DNA from: an uncultured bacterium
Lineage (GTDB): Bacteria; Cyanobacteriota; Vampirovibrionia; Gastranaerophilales; Gastranaerophilaceae
Direction: 5' to 3'
NCBI GenBank assembly: GCA_902765655.1
Contig: CACXAK010000036.1
Span: 1 to 9,810 of the forward strand
DNA: 9,810 bases
Shown here: one piece after another, positions 1 through 6,023 of the stretch
Layout of the letters: each line of letters opens with the position of its first letter
Numbering within the stretch: the stretch's first letter is position 1
Made by a program: the position numbers and the translations under genes
The notes under the pieces: model-generated
What the model was told of the DNA's origin: nothing
The model's input: only the letters and a program-made list of their open reading frames with translations
Databases searched by the model: none

Positions 1-165
1 ATTGCACAACTTACAGAACACCTTAAATCAAACAAAAAAGACTTTGCAACAAAAAGAGGTCTTTTGATGATGGTCGGTAAAAGAAAGAAACTTCTTTCTT
101 ATGTAAAATCAAAGAATCTTGACGAATACAGAGATTTGATTAAAAAGTTAAAAATCAGAGGTTAA
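1..165 (+). CDS. rpsO: 30S ribosomal protein S15, C-terminal part (5' end outside window)
   Basis: Frame 1 is open from the first base to a TAA at 163-165 and gives 54 residues. S15 is a small-subunit protein that binds the central domain of 16S rRNA early in 30S assembly and contributes to bridges with the 50S subunit. The visible part contains the family signature TKRGLLMMVGKRKKLLSYV, followed by a C-terminal helix ending KKLKIRG. The 'RGLL.MVGKR..LL.Y' pattern is characteristic of S15. A full S15 is about 89 residues, so roughly the first 35 are missing, cut off by the window edge and not by mutation. A strong intrinsic terminator follows within a few bases, so rpsO is the last gene of its transcript. 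Confidence 0.95.
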   Translation: MAQLTEHLKSNKKDFATKRGLLMMVGKRKKLLSYVKSKNLDEYRDLIKKLKIRG

Positions 166-170
166 TCTCA

Positions 171-204
171 AAAAAAATCGGCTTGAAAAAGTCGATTTTT
201 TTTT
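171..204 (+). terminator. Rho-independent terminator of rpsO
   Basis: The stem AATCGGCTT / AAGTCGATT (one G-U pair) closes on a GAAA tetraloop and is followed by nine or more T residues. It starts 5 nt after the rpsO stop codon. An A-run precedes the stem, so it may also work on the other strand. A candidate promoter for hydF lies inside it. Confidence 0.9.
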
Positions 205-211
205 GCACAAT
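183..211 (+). promoter_or_regulatory. Candidate sigma70-type promoter of hydF, embedded in the rpsO terminator
   Basis: A TTGAAA box at 183-188 (5 of 6 consensus positions) lies 17 nt upstream of CACAAT at 206-211 (4 of 6). This predicts a transcription start near 218, which is the A of the hydF start codon. The -35 box covers the terminator loop region and the spacer covers its T-tract. The -10 match is modest, so this is a candidate. Confidence 0.45.
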
Positions 212-217
212 AAAATT

Positions 218-1339
218 ATGAAATCATTAAAATCAAACAGACTTCATATTGGTATTTTTGGGAAAACGAATGTAGGAAAGTCTTCTCTTTTAAATAAAAT
301 TACGGGACAAGATGTTGCTGTTGTATCGGATATAGCCGGTACTACAACTGATGTTGTTGAAAAATCAATGGAGCTATTGCCTATTGGATCTGTTGTTTTG
401 TTAGATAGTGCAGGGACAGATGATAATACAATTTTGGGTGCTCAAAGATTAGAAAAAACTTTAAAAATTCTTAATAGAATTGATGTTGCGGTTTTGGTAT
501 GTGATTATAGCGGGTTAAATGAATATGACGAATCTTTAATGTCGAAATTCAGAGAATTAAAGATTCCGTTTATAATAATTATCAATAAATCTGATATCAA
601 AAACATTTCTGAAGAAGGTTTAGTAAACATAAAAAAGCATTGCGAAAATATTTTGGAAACTTCTGTCAATACGGATAATGATATTGTTTATAAATTTAAA
701 TCCGAATTATTAAAACTTTTACCTGAAGATTTTGTTAATACTCCAAAAATTGTCGGAGATATCGTCCCGGAAGGCAGTACTGTTATCTTGGTTATTCCTA
801 TTGATAAAGAGGCCCCAAAAGGAAGAATTATTTTGCCTCAGGTGCAAACATTAAGGGATTTGCTTGATAGTGGTTGTGTCACTTTAGCTGTCAGAGACAG
901 CGAATTAAAAATGGCACTTGATAATCTGAAAACTCCTCCTTCTCTCGTCATAACGGACTCTCAGGCATTTAAAAAGGTTAATGAAATTGTACCTGAAGAT
1001 ATTATGTTAACTTCTTTTTCGATTTTATTTGCGAGATTAAAAGGGGATTTAGATGCTTTTGTCGAGGGTGCGAAAACTATAGATAAATTGCAGGACGGCG
1101 ATAAAGTCTTAATTCTGGAAAGCTGTACCCATCATGCAATAGAGGATGATATTGGCAGGGTGAAAATCCCGAATCTTTTAAGAAAAAGAACCGGAAAGAA
1201 TCTGGTTATTGAGCATTTTTCGGGACATGATTTCCCTGATATATCTGATTATCGGCTCGTAATTCATTGTGGGGGCTGTATGACAAATCGTAAGGAAATA
1301 TTGTTTGGGCGTGCAGTAAAGATATTTTTTTACAAATAA
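218..1339 (+). CDS. hydF: [FeFe]-hydrogenase maturation GTPase HydF
   Basis: HydF is the scaffold on which the 2Fe subcluster of the [FeFe]-hydrogenase H-cluster is matured, with the radical-SAM enzymes HydE and HydG, before transfer to HydA. With the ATG at 218 the protein has 373 residues. The N-terminal GTPase domain shows a P-loop GKTNVGKS (15-22), a Thr-rich G2 region (41-44), DSAG (63-66) and NKSD (123-126). The C-terminal cluster domain has Cys303-x-His305 followed by DDIGRVKIP, and His350-Cys351-x-x-Cys354 near the end. These are the [4Fe-4S] ligands that separate HydF from Era/Der-like GTPases. A TTG at 203 in the same frame would add five residues, but it lies in the terminator T-tract. 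The ATG start gives the usual 'NRLHIGIFG' beginning. No Shine-Dalgarno sequence precedes it. No other hyd gene is in the window. Confidence 0.95.
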   Translation: MKSLKSNRLHIGIFGKTNVGKSSLLNKITGQDVAVVSDIAGTTTDVVEKSMELLPIGSVVLLDSAGTDDNTILGAQRLEKTLKILNRIDVAVLVCDYSGLNEYDESLMSKFRELKIPFIIIINKSDIKNISEEGLVNIKKHCENILETSVNTDNDIVYKFKSELLKLLPEDFVNTPKIVGDIVPEGSTVILVIPIDKEAPKGRIILPQVQTLRDLLDSGCVTLAVRDSELKMALDNLKTPPSLVITDSQAFKKVNEIVPEDIMLTSFSILFARLKGDLDAFVEGAKTIDKLQDGDKVLILESCTHHAIEDDIGRVKIPNLLRKRTGKNLVIEHFSGHDFPDISDYRLVIHCGGCMTNRKEILFGRAVKIFFYK

Positions 1340-1341
1340 TA

Positions 1342-1887
1342 TTAACCTAATATGATGCTGCCACCTTTGCGAATAAAGTCATCATCGTCAAAGTATTGAC
1401 GTAATAATTTTGTTGTTGTTATTTCTTCGAAGCTTTTCTGCAATAAATCATCTACAAAATTATTGATTTCTTGGTCATTACTTATTCTTGAGTCGTATGA
1501 CTTAATGGTTGCTGTGCCGTGGTCTGTTGCTACGTTTTTTTCGTATCTAAAATTATTAGGGTTAGTTCTGTCTAATAGTATATTTTGCTTGATTTTTCCA
1601 TTGTCATGTTCTATCAGCAATGCAGGAAATGTCTGTGAATATACCGGTTTTAAGGTTACAACTTCCTTTTTATTTTTGCATATATATTTTGGAGGGAAAT
1701 CTTTAAGCCCTTGTTTTTTCAGGTCTTTCCATTCTCTGTCAATGCACTCATTGACTGCAGCCATAAGTTTTGCTGTTTTTCTTGAAACTCTTCCTCTGTC
1801 TGCCATAAGGATGTTGTCAAATGATGTGTATCCTTTAAAATTGATTGTATTGTTGTAATTTTGACTACAAAAGTTTACTGATTGCAT
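1342..1887 (-). CDS. Hypothetical protein with N-terminal INFKG motif (probably lineage-specific)
   Basis: I do not recognise a characterised family. The 181-residue product has a polar, Asn-rich N-terminus with INFKG at 15-19. A basic helical stretch follows (about 28-65, RGRVSRKTAKLMAAVNECIDREWKDLKKQ), then a beta-rich middle with alternating hydrophobic residues (about 70-130), and an acidic C-terminal helix with DDDD near residues 167-170. There is no signal peptide, membrane segment or catalytic motif. The start is well supported: GGAG at 1894-1897 on this strand lies 6 nt before the ATG. The gene converges on hydF with only 2 nt between the stop codons and no terminator hairpin. An ORF on the opposite strand (1463-1858) is a shadow without a ribosome binding site. 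Short proteins opening with an 'I[NS]FKG' motif are, from memory, common in Gastranaerophilales. Confidence 0.8.
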   Translation of the reverse strand: MQSVNFCSQNYNNTINFKGYTSFDNILMADRGRVSRKTAKLMAAVNECIDREWKDLKKQGLKDFPPKYICKNKKEVVTLKPVYSQTFPALLIEHDNGKIKQNILLDRTNPNNFRYEKNVATDHGTATIKSYDSRISNDQEINNFVDDLLQKSFEEITTTKLLRQYFDDDDFIRKGGSIILG

Positions 1888-1949
1888 ATTAAACTCCTTT
1901 TTTATATATAAGTGCCACCAAAAAATAATTTGCTACTTTTTCTTAAAAC

Positions 1950-1976
1950 TTGAATAAAAGTTTTGTTTGTTATAAA
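1950..1976 (+). promoter_or_regulatory. Candidate promoter of fba
   Basis: TTGAAT at 1950-1955 and TATAAA at 1971-1976 are separated by 15 nt, which is short. The -10 box is good (5 of 6) and the -35 box fair. A start near 1983 would give a leader of about 90 nt containing the GC-rich hairpin. Confidence 0.4.
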
Positions 1977-2011
1977 TTGCATGTGTAAATAAGAGTATAT
2001 GTGAGGGTTGA

Positions 2012-2045
2012 CCTCACCCCTGCCCCCTCGCCTGAGGGTGAGGGG
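2012..2045 (+). repeat. GC-rich inverted repeat (REP-like) in the fba leader
   Basis: CCTCACCC at 2012-2019 pairs perfectly with GGGTGAGG at 2036-2043. A competing inner stem CCCTC (2025-2029) / GAGGG (2034-2038) has a GCCT loop. The block is strikingly GC-rich inside an AT-rich intergenic region. It ends 15 nt before the fba ribosome binding site and has no T-run, so it is not an intrinsic terminator. It resembles the short GC-rich palindromes dispersed in many bacterial genomes. CCTCACCCC also occurs inside holB at 5318-5326. Confidence 0.65.
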
Positions 2046-2073
2046 AATAAAGTAAAAGAAGGAGAAGTCAAAA

Positions 2074-3033
2074 ATGGCTGAAAGAAAATTAGTCGGAACG
2101 AACGAAATGTTCAAAAAAGCATTAGCTGGCGGATATGCTATCGGTGCTTACAATGTTAACAACATGGAAATTTTGCAAGGTATTGCAGAAGCTGCTGAAG
2201 AAACTCAATCACCTATCATTTTACAGGTATCAGCTGGCGCAAGAAAATATGCAAATCAAACTTATCTTATCAAGTTAGTTGAAGCTGCATTGGCTACAAC
2301 TACTGTACCTATTGCTTTACACTTGGATCATGGTGCTGATTTCGAAATTTGTAAAGCTTGTATCGACGGCGGATTTTCATCTGTTATGATCGATGGATCA
2401 AGATTCCCGTTTGAAGAAAATGTAAGAGTTACAAAACAAGTTGTTGATTACGCTCACGAAAGAGGAGTTTCAGTTGAAGCTGAATTGGGCAAATTAGCAG
2501 GTGTTGAAGATGATGTAAATGTAGATGCAAAAGATGCTAAATATACAAATGTAAAAGAAGCTGTTGAATTTGTAAAACAAACAGGTTGTGATTCTTTGGC
2601 AATCGCTATCGGTACTTCTCACGGTGCATACAAATTCAAAGGTGAAGCAAAATTAGACTTTGAACGCCTTAAAGAAATCAAAGATGCATTAAAAGAAGCT
2701 GGTTTTGGAGATTATCCAATCGTTCTTCACGGTTCATCTTCAGTTCCTAAAGAATTTGTTGAAAAATGTAATAAATTTGGCGGCAATTTGCCTGATGCTC
2801 AAGGTGTTCCTGAAGAAATGCTTAATTATGCTTCAAAACACGGCGTTGCAAAAATTAATATCGATACAGATTTAAGACTTGCAATGACTTCAACAATCAG
2901 AGAATTCTTTATTGAACACCCTGAAAAATTTGACCCGAGAGAATATATGGGCCCTGGCAGAACTGCTGTTAAAGAAATGGTTATGCACAAAATGCGTGAC
3001 GTTTTAGGCACTGCAGGTCACGCTCAAGACTAA
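2074..3033 (+). CDS. fba: Class II fructose-1,6-bisphosphate aldolase
   Basis: This zinc-dependent cytosolic enzyme reversibly cleaves fructose-1,6-bisphosphate to dihydroxyacetone phosphate and glyceraldehyde-3-phosphate in glycolysis and gluconeogenesis. The 319-residue product is a complete TIM barrel. The N-terminal GAYNVNN (24-30) is typical. HLDHG (83-87) carries the catalytic Asp85 and zinc ligand His86. VEAELG (134-139) follows, then TSHG with zinc ligand His183 and LHGSSSVP with zinc ligand His218. INIDTDLR near 287 forms the phosphate-binding loop. Length and motifs fit the class IIB group (Bacillus Fba, GatY, KbaY). The context is a single gene, so aldolase is preferred to tagatose-bisphosphate aldolase, though sequence alone does not exclude the latter. 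The start has GGAG at 2061-2064, 9 nt upstream. The gene stands alone, with its own leader hairpin and terminator. Confidence 0.95.
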   Translation: MAERKLVGTNEMFKKALAGGYAIGAYNVNNMEILQGIAEAAEETQSPIILQVSAGARKYANQTYLIKLVEAALATTTVPIALHLDHGADFEICKACIDGGFSSVMIDGSRFPFEENVRVTKQVVDYAHERGVSVEAELGKLAGVEDDVNVDAKDAKYTNVKEAVEFVKQTGCDSLAIAIGTSHGAYKFKGEAKLDFERLKEIKDALKEAGFGDYPIVLHGSSSVPKEFVEKCNKFGGNLPDAQGVPEEMLNYASKHGVAKINIDTDLRLAMTSTIREFFIEHPEKFDPREYMGPGRTAVKEMVMHKMRDVLGTAGHAQD

Positions 3034-3051
3034 TAAGATTCAAAAGCAAAT

Positions 3052-3085
3052 AAAAAAGACCGTTTCATTTGAAACGGCCTTTTTT
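3052..3085 (+). terminator. Bidirectional terminator between fba and the 98-residue unknown gene
   Basis: CCGTTTC (3060-3066) and GAAACGG (3071-3077) pair around ATTT. The hairpin is flanked by six A residues on the left and six T residues on the right, so it has a T-run on both strands. It can terminate fba (+) and the convergent gene at 3099-3395 (-). Confidence 0.9.
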
Positions 3086-3098
3086 GTATAAAATATTT

Positions 3099-3395
3099 TT
3101 AAACTACGACATCAAAACATGTATTCCAAGCTTTTTCTGCGTCTGCAGGATCAAGTGCTAATTTTTCTTCAATATATGCCATAGTATTTGCGGCTCTTGG
3201 TACGCAATCTTCACCTCTGTAGAATACGCCTTCTAAAAGTCTTCCATGTTTAATTCTGAAAAAATCAATAGCTCTGTCGTTAGGGTCCCCAAGTATTTTT
3301 ACGCTTGACCCGTCTTTTAATCTGACACTGCCAATCCCTCTGCCAATAGATTTTGCATAATCAACCATTTTGAAACCTAATTTAATTCCGTCCAT
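3099..3395 (-). CDS. Small hypothetical protein, 98 residues
   Basis: I do not recognise this protein. The first half looks beta-rich with a basic character (IGSVRLKDGSSVKILGDPNDRAI in parts, residues 21-45). The middle is FFRIKHGRLLEGVFYRGED, and the C-terminal third is helical and acidic (AANTMAYIEEKLALDPADAEKAW). Two cysteines (in EDCVPR and NTCFDV) are not arranged as a metal site. It has no signal peptide or membrane helix, so it is probably cytosolic. It looks real: GGAG at 3402-3405 on this strand lies 6 nt before the ATG, a TATAAT box lies upstream at 3432-3437, the frame ends just before a shared terminator, and the codon use matches its neighbours. It is monocistronic and divergent from holA. 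Confidence 0.75.
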   Translation of the reverse strand: MDGIKLGFKMVDYAKSIGRGIGSVRLKDGSSVKILGDPNDRAIDFFRIKHGRLLEGVFYRGEDCVPRAANTMAYIEEKLALDPADAEKAWNTCFDVVV

Positions 3396-3431
3396 ATATA
3401 TCTCCTTTTTTTTGTTTATAATTCTTCTGAA

Positions 3432-3437
3432 ATTATA
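3432..3437 (-). promoter_or_regulatory. Candidate -10 box for the 98-residue unknown gene
   Basis: On the minus strand this is a perfect TATAAT. It predicts a start near 3425 and a leader of about 30 nt that contains the GGAG. The -35 position (TTTTTA, 17 nt away) is weak. Confidence 0.45.
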
Positions 3438-3490
3438 TTTTGCTATTTATTTAATAAAAATTTACACAATATAATTCACATAATTCATTA

Positions 3491-3499
3491 TGCTAAAAT
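3491..3499 (+). promoter_or_regulatory. Candidate extended -10 promoter giving a leaderless holA
   Basis: TGC-TAAAAT is an extended -10 element with no clear -35. The predicted start is about 3506, the holA ATG itself. No purine-rich ribosome binding site lies between this element and the ATG. Confidence 0.45.
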
Positions 3500-3505
3500 T
3501 AATTT

Positions 3506-4492
3506 ATGATTTATTTTTATTATGGTGATGAAGAATTTAATATATCTGCGGAAATCAGAAAATTGAAATCTAAACTTGATAAAAACTTTTTGGAGATGAG
3601 TTATAGAGAATTTGACAATCCGAAATTTCCTGATTTAATGGTTGCGATTTCTACTCAGCCGATGATGTTTGGTAAAATGCTTATCGTTATTAATTGTGAA
3701 AAATATTTTAAAACATCAAAAAAGGATTCTGAAGCTGAGGGATCGTTTGATGATTCACAGATAAAGCAGATTGAAAAATCGCTGGAAACTGTCAATGAAA
3801 ATTTAGATATTGTTTTTAGAGCTTATACTCCTTATGACCCCAAAAAGAAAAATACGGTTGATAAAAGAAAGAAAATTTTTAAAGTATTATCCAAATATAC
3901 CTCTCAGGAATTTAATCAAATCCCTGCTTATAAAACTGCGGAACTTGAAACATGGATTAAAAATCAGGCAAAATTACATGATTTAAAAATTAATCCGGAT
4001 GCCGTTTCATTATTGTTATTGCAGGTTGGTTCAAATTTAAGAATGCTGGATTCTGAGCTTGAAAAGCTGAAAGTCTTTTCAAAAGATAAACCTGCAACAA
4101 AAGAGATGGTAAAGGAAATTTGTGTTTCGAATGAAGATTTGTTTGCATTTTTGGATTCTGTTGTGTCAGGAGCCAAAGCAAAGGCACTTGAACAATATGG
4201 CAAGCTTATCTCAACCCGTTATCCTCTGTCGATACTTGCTACATTACATTCGAATTTAAAGGATAAAATATTTTTAAAAGCAAACAGTTCCAAATATTCT
4301 CAGGATGAAATTGCAAAAATGATTGGGATGCATCCTTACAGGGTCAAGTTAGAACTTCAAAAACTAAAGCAGGTTCCTTTAAAAAATCTGGTTAAATTAA
4401 AAGAAAATTTGACAGATGCAGAATTTAAAATTAAATCAGGTCAGTCTGATCTTGCGCCTGAAAGGGAGATAGAATATGCAATATTACGATAA
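3506..4492 (+). CDS. holA: DNA polymerase III, delta subunit
   Basis: Delta is the clamp-loader subunit that opens the beta sliding clamp. The 328-residue product opens with MIYFYYGDEEFNISAEIRKLK, the usual delta N-terminus ('YGeD.f.i...i..L'). Domain I includes the 'STQPMMFGKMLIVI' segment (about 49-63), where family members contact the clamp. Domain II contains ELETWIKNQAKLHDLKINPDAVSLLLLQVGSNLRMLDSELEKL (about 147-190), the strongly conserved delta signature. The C-terminal collar domain has IGMHPYRVKLELQKLKQ (about 273-289). There is no P-loop, as expected for delta. The ATG matches the family's N-terminus but has no Shine-Dalgarno sequence, and a promoter-like extended -10 lies just upstream. 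The 3' end overlaps holB by 17 nt. Confidence 0.92.
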   Translation: MIYFYYGDEEFNISAEIRKLKSKLDKNFLEMSYREFDNPKFPDLMVAISTQPMMFGKMLIVINCEKYFKTSKKDSEAEGSFDDSQIKQIEKSLETVNENLDIVFRAYTPYDPKKKNTVDKRKKIFKVLSKYTSQEFNQIPAYKTAELETWIKNQAKLHDLKINPDAVSLLLLQVGSNLRMLDSELEKLKVFSKDKPATKEMVKEICVSNEDLFAFLDSVVSGAKAKALEQYGKLISTRYPLSILATLHSNLKDKIFLKANSSKYSQDEIAKMIGMHPYRVKLELQKLKQVPLKNLVKLKENLTDAEFKIKSGQSDLAPEREIEYAILR

Positions 4493-5384
4493 TTCTATAT
4501 TTCAAAAGCTCCCTGAACTTGTTAGTTATTTCAAAACAGGTATACTTGATGACAATAAAAATATTGGTCACTGTATTTTATTTTGGGGTGCTGATATTCA
4601 AAGTCAATGTGCATTGGCACTCGAAATTGCGAGATTATTAAATTGCAAAGAATCCGGCGAAGAAAATTGTGACTGCTTAAATTGCAGGTGGGTAAGAGAG
4701 CAAACTCATCCGGCTGTAAAAATTTATACACGGCTTGATTATAAAGAGGTTCCGGAGTCTCCTTCGGATGATGAATCAGGCTCAGGCGGGAAGAAAAATA
4801 TCAATGTCGCACAGGCAAGGGGAATTATATCTGAACTTGCTGTTACAAGTGATTATCACAGAGTTTATATTTTTTGTGACAGGGATGAAGACGGGAATTT
4901 GCTTCCTCTTAACAAAATAAATTTCCCGGAAGTTACATCTAATGCTTTGTTAAAAACTTTTGAAGAACCTCCGCAAAATACGACGTTTGTATTTTTAACC
5001 AATGATAAAAGTGATGTGATATCAACGGTAGTATCCCGAGCGCAGTCATTTTTTGTTCCGTCCGCCAATAGTAATATTCAGGATTCTGATTTGGTTGAGA
5101 ATTTTATGAATAATTACTGGAGTATTGAAAGAAATAGTGTTCTTGAATTTGAGAATGATTTGCTGCAGTTGGTTGATGAAAACGGGATTGTTGAAGTTTT
5201 TGAACAAATGCAGAATTATATGTTTACAGTTATGAAATCGAATTTCGATAACAAGGTTTTGTTCCACAGATTACTAAGAGATATAGAGTATGTAGAGGTT
5301 GCGAAACGCCAGGCAACCCTCACCCCGCCCATGAATGATGCAACAATATGTGCAAATCTGGCATTTAAAATGATTTTGGAGTAA
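4476..5384 (+). CDS. holB: DNA polymerase III, delta-prime subunit
   Basis: Delta-prime is the rigid stator of the clamp loader. The 302-residue product is an AAA+ protein with a degenerate P-loop: LFWGADIQSQCALA (35-48) lacks the GKT of DnaX, which supports delta-prime over tau/gamma. A four-cysteine zinc module follows (C57, C65, C67, C70). NALLKTFEEPP (156-166) and FVFLTND are the conserved sensor-region motifs. The arginine-finger SRC motif is SRAQ (187-190), keeping the arginine. Residues 94-107 are a Ser/Asp/Gly-rich insert before the INVAQAR helix. The start is supported by GGGAG at 4464-4468, and the 17-nt overlap with holA suggests translational coupling and matched supply of the two subunits. 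Near the 3' end, codons from 5317 to 5330 are abruptly C-rich. Confidence 0.88.
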   Translation: MQYYDNSIFQKLPELVSYFKTGILDDNKNIGHCILFWGADIQSQCALALEIARLLNCKESGEENCDCLNCRWVREQTHPAVKIYTRLDYKEVPESPSDDESGSGGKKNINVAQARGIISELAVTSDYHRVYIFCDRDEDGNLLPLNKINFPEVTSNALLKTFEEPPQNTTFVFLTNDKSDVISTVVSRAQSFFVPSANSNIQDSDLVENFMNNYWSIERNSVLEFENDLLQLVDENGIVEVFEQMQNYMFTVMKSNFDNKVLFHRLLRDIEYVEVAKRQATLTPPMNDATICANLAFKMILE

Positions 5385-5411
5385 GATTATAGAATAATTA
5401 AAGGAGAGCAA

Positions 5412-6023
5412 ATGGATATAAAAATGATAGTTGAACTTGTGGCTGTTATATTAGGAGCTTATATTATCGGCTCAATTCCAACCGGATATATAGTCGTAAA
5501 ATTATTTACGGGACAAGATATCAGAACAATCGGCTCCGGCTCAACAGGTGCTACAAACGTTAAACGTGTTATGGGCAAAAAGTGGTTTTTTATCGTGCTT
5601 TTATTAGATGCGTTTAAAGGCGCATTACCCGTAATTTTGTCTTATTTGTTTGCTGCTTCTTTTAAAGAAATTGGTTTATTGCCTGTATTGGCTGCTATAT
5701 TTGTAATTTTAGGCCACAGTAAATCAATATTTTTGGGTTTTACCGGCGGAAAATCCGTTGCTTCAGGGGTTGGCACGTTACTTGCGCTTAATTGGCAGGC
5801 AGGACTTTTGATTGCATTAATTTGGGCTGTTGTAACGTGGTTTTCAAGATATGTTTCTTTGGGTTCGATTGTTGCTCTTGCGCTTGCACCGTTATTAATG
5901 TGGTTTTTAAATTCTCCGATTGCATACGTAATATATGCTTTTATTGCGGCTGTTTATGTCATATATTTGCACAGAGAAAATATAAAACGGCTTATCGCAG
6001 GGAATGAAAATAAAGTAAGATAG
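5412..6023 (+). CDS. plsY: Acyl-phosphate:glycerol-3-phosphate acyltransferase PlsY
   Basis: PlsY is an inner-membrane enzyme that transfers the acyl group from acyl-phosphate to glycerol-3-phosphate, making lysophosphatidic acid, the first step of phospholipid synthesis with PlsX. The 203-residue product is full length. It begins with a membrane helix (about 6-26) ending in GSIPTGY (20-26). Then come the glycine-rich GSGSTGATNV (41-50), LLDAFKG (64-70), GHSKSIFLGFTGGKSVA (101-117), further hydrophobic helices (about 85-100, 124-144, 147-188) and a basic tail, LHRENIKRLIAGNENK. The start has GGAG at 5403-5406, 5 nt upstream. It lies 27 nt after holB, so it is probably the third gene of a holA-holB-plsY transcript. 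The TAG stop is immediately adjacent to the stop of the opposing phosphatase gene, with no terminator between. Confidence 0.96.
   Translation: MDIKMIVELVAVILGAYIIGSIPTGYIVVKLFTGQDIRTIGSGSTGATNVKRVMGKKWFFIVLLLDAFKGALPVILSYLFAASFKEIGLLPVLAAIFVILGHSKSIFLGFTGGKSVASGVGTLLALNWQAGLLIALIWAVVTWFSRYVSLGSIVALALAPLLMWFLNSPIAYVIYAFIAAVYVIYLHRENIKRLIAGNENKVR

Noticed and set aside
203..217. Upstream TTG start for hydF adding MHNKI
   Set aside because: It lies in the T-tract of the rpsO terminator, has no ribosome binding site, and the ATG at 218 gives the normal HydF beginning.
218..1339. Reading hydF as an Era/Der-type ribosome GTPase
   Set aside because: The C-terminal CxH...HCxxC cluster site is diagnostic of HydF, and there is no KH domain or second GTPase domain.
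1463..1858. 131-residue open frame on + opposite the hypothetical gene
   Set aside because: It has no ribosome binding site and a hydrophobic, Phe/Leu/Ser-rich composition typical of an antisense shadow. The minus-strand gene has a proper start signal.
2012..2045. GC-rich hairpin as a terminator or attenuator for fba
   Set aside because: No T-run follows, and the ribosome binding site comes 15 nt later. No leader peptide is seen.
1902..2114. 70-residue open frame on - across the fba start
   Set aside because: It overlaps the fba leader, hairpin and first codons and has no ribosome binding site.
4476..5384. Reading holB as dnaX (tau/gamma)
   Set aside because: The P-loop lacks GKT, the protein is short, and it sits next to holA.
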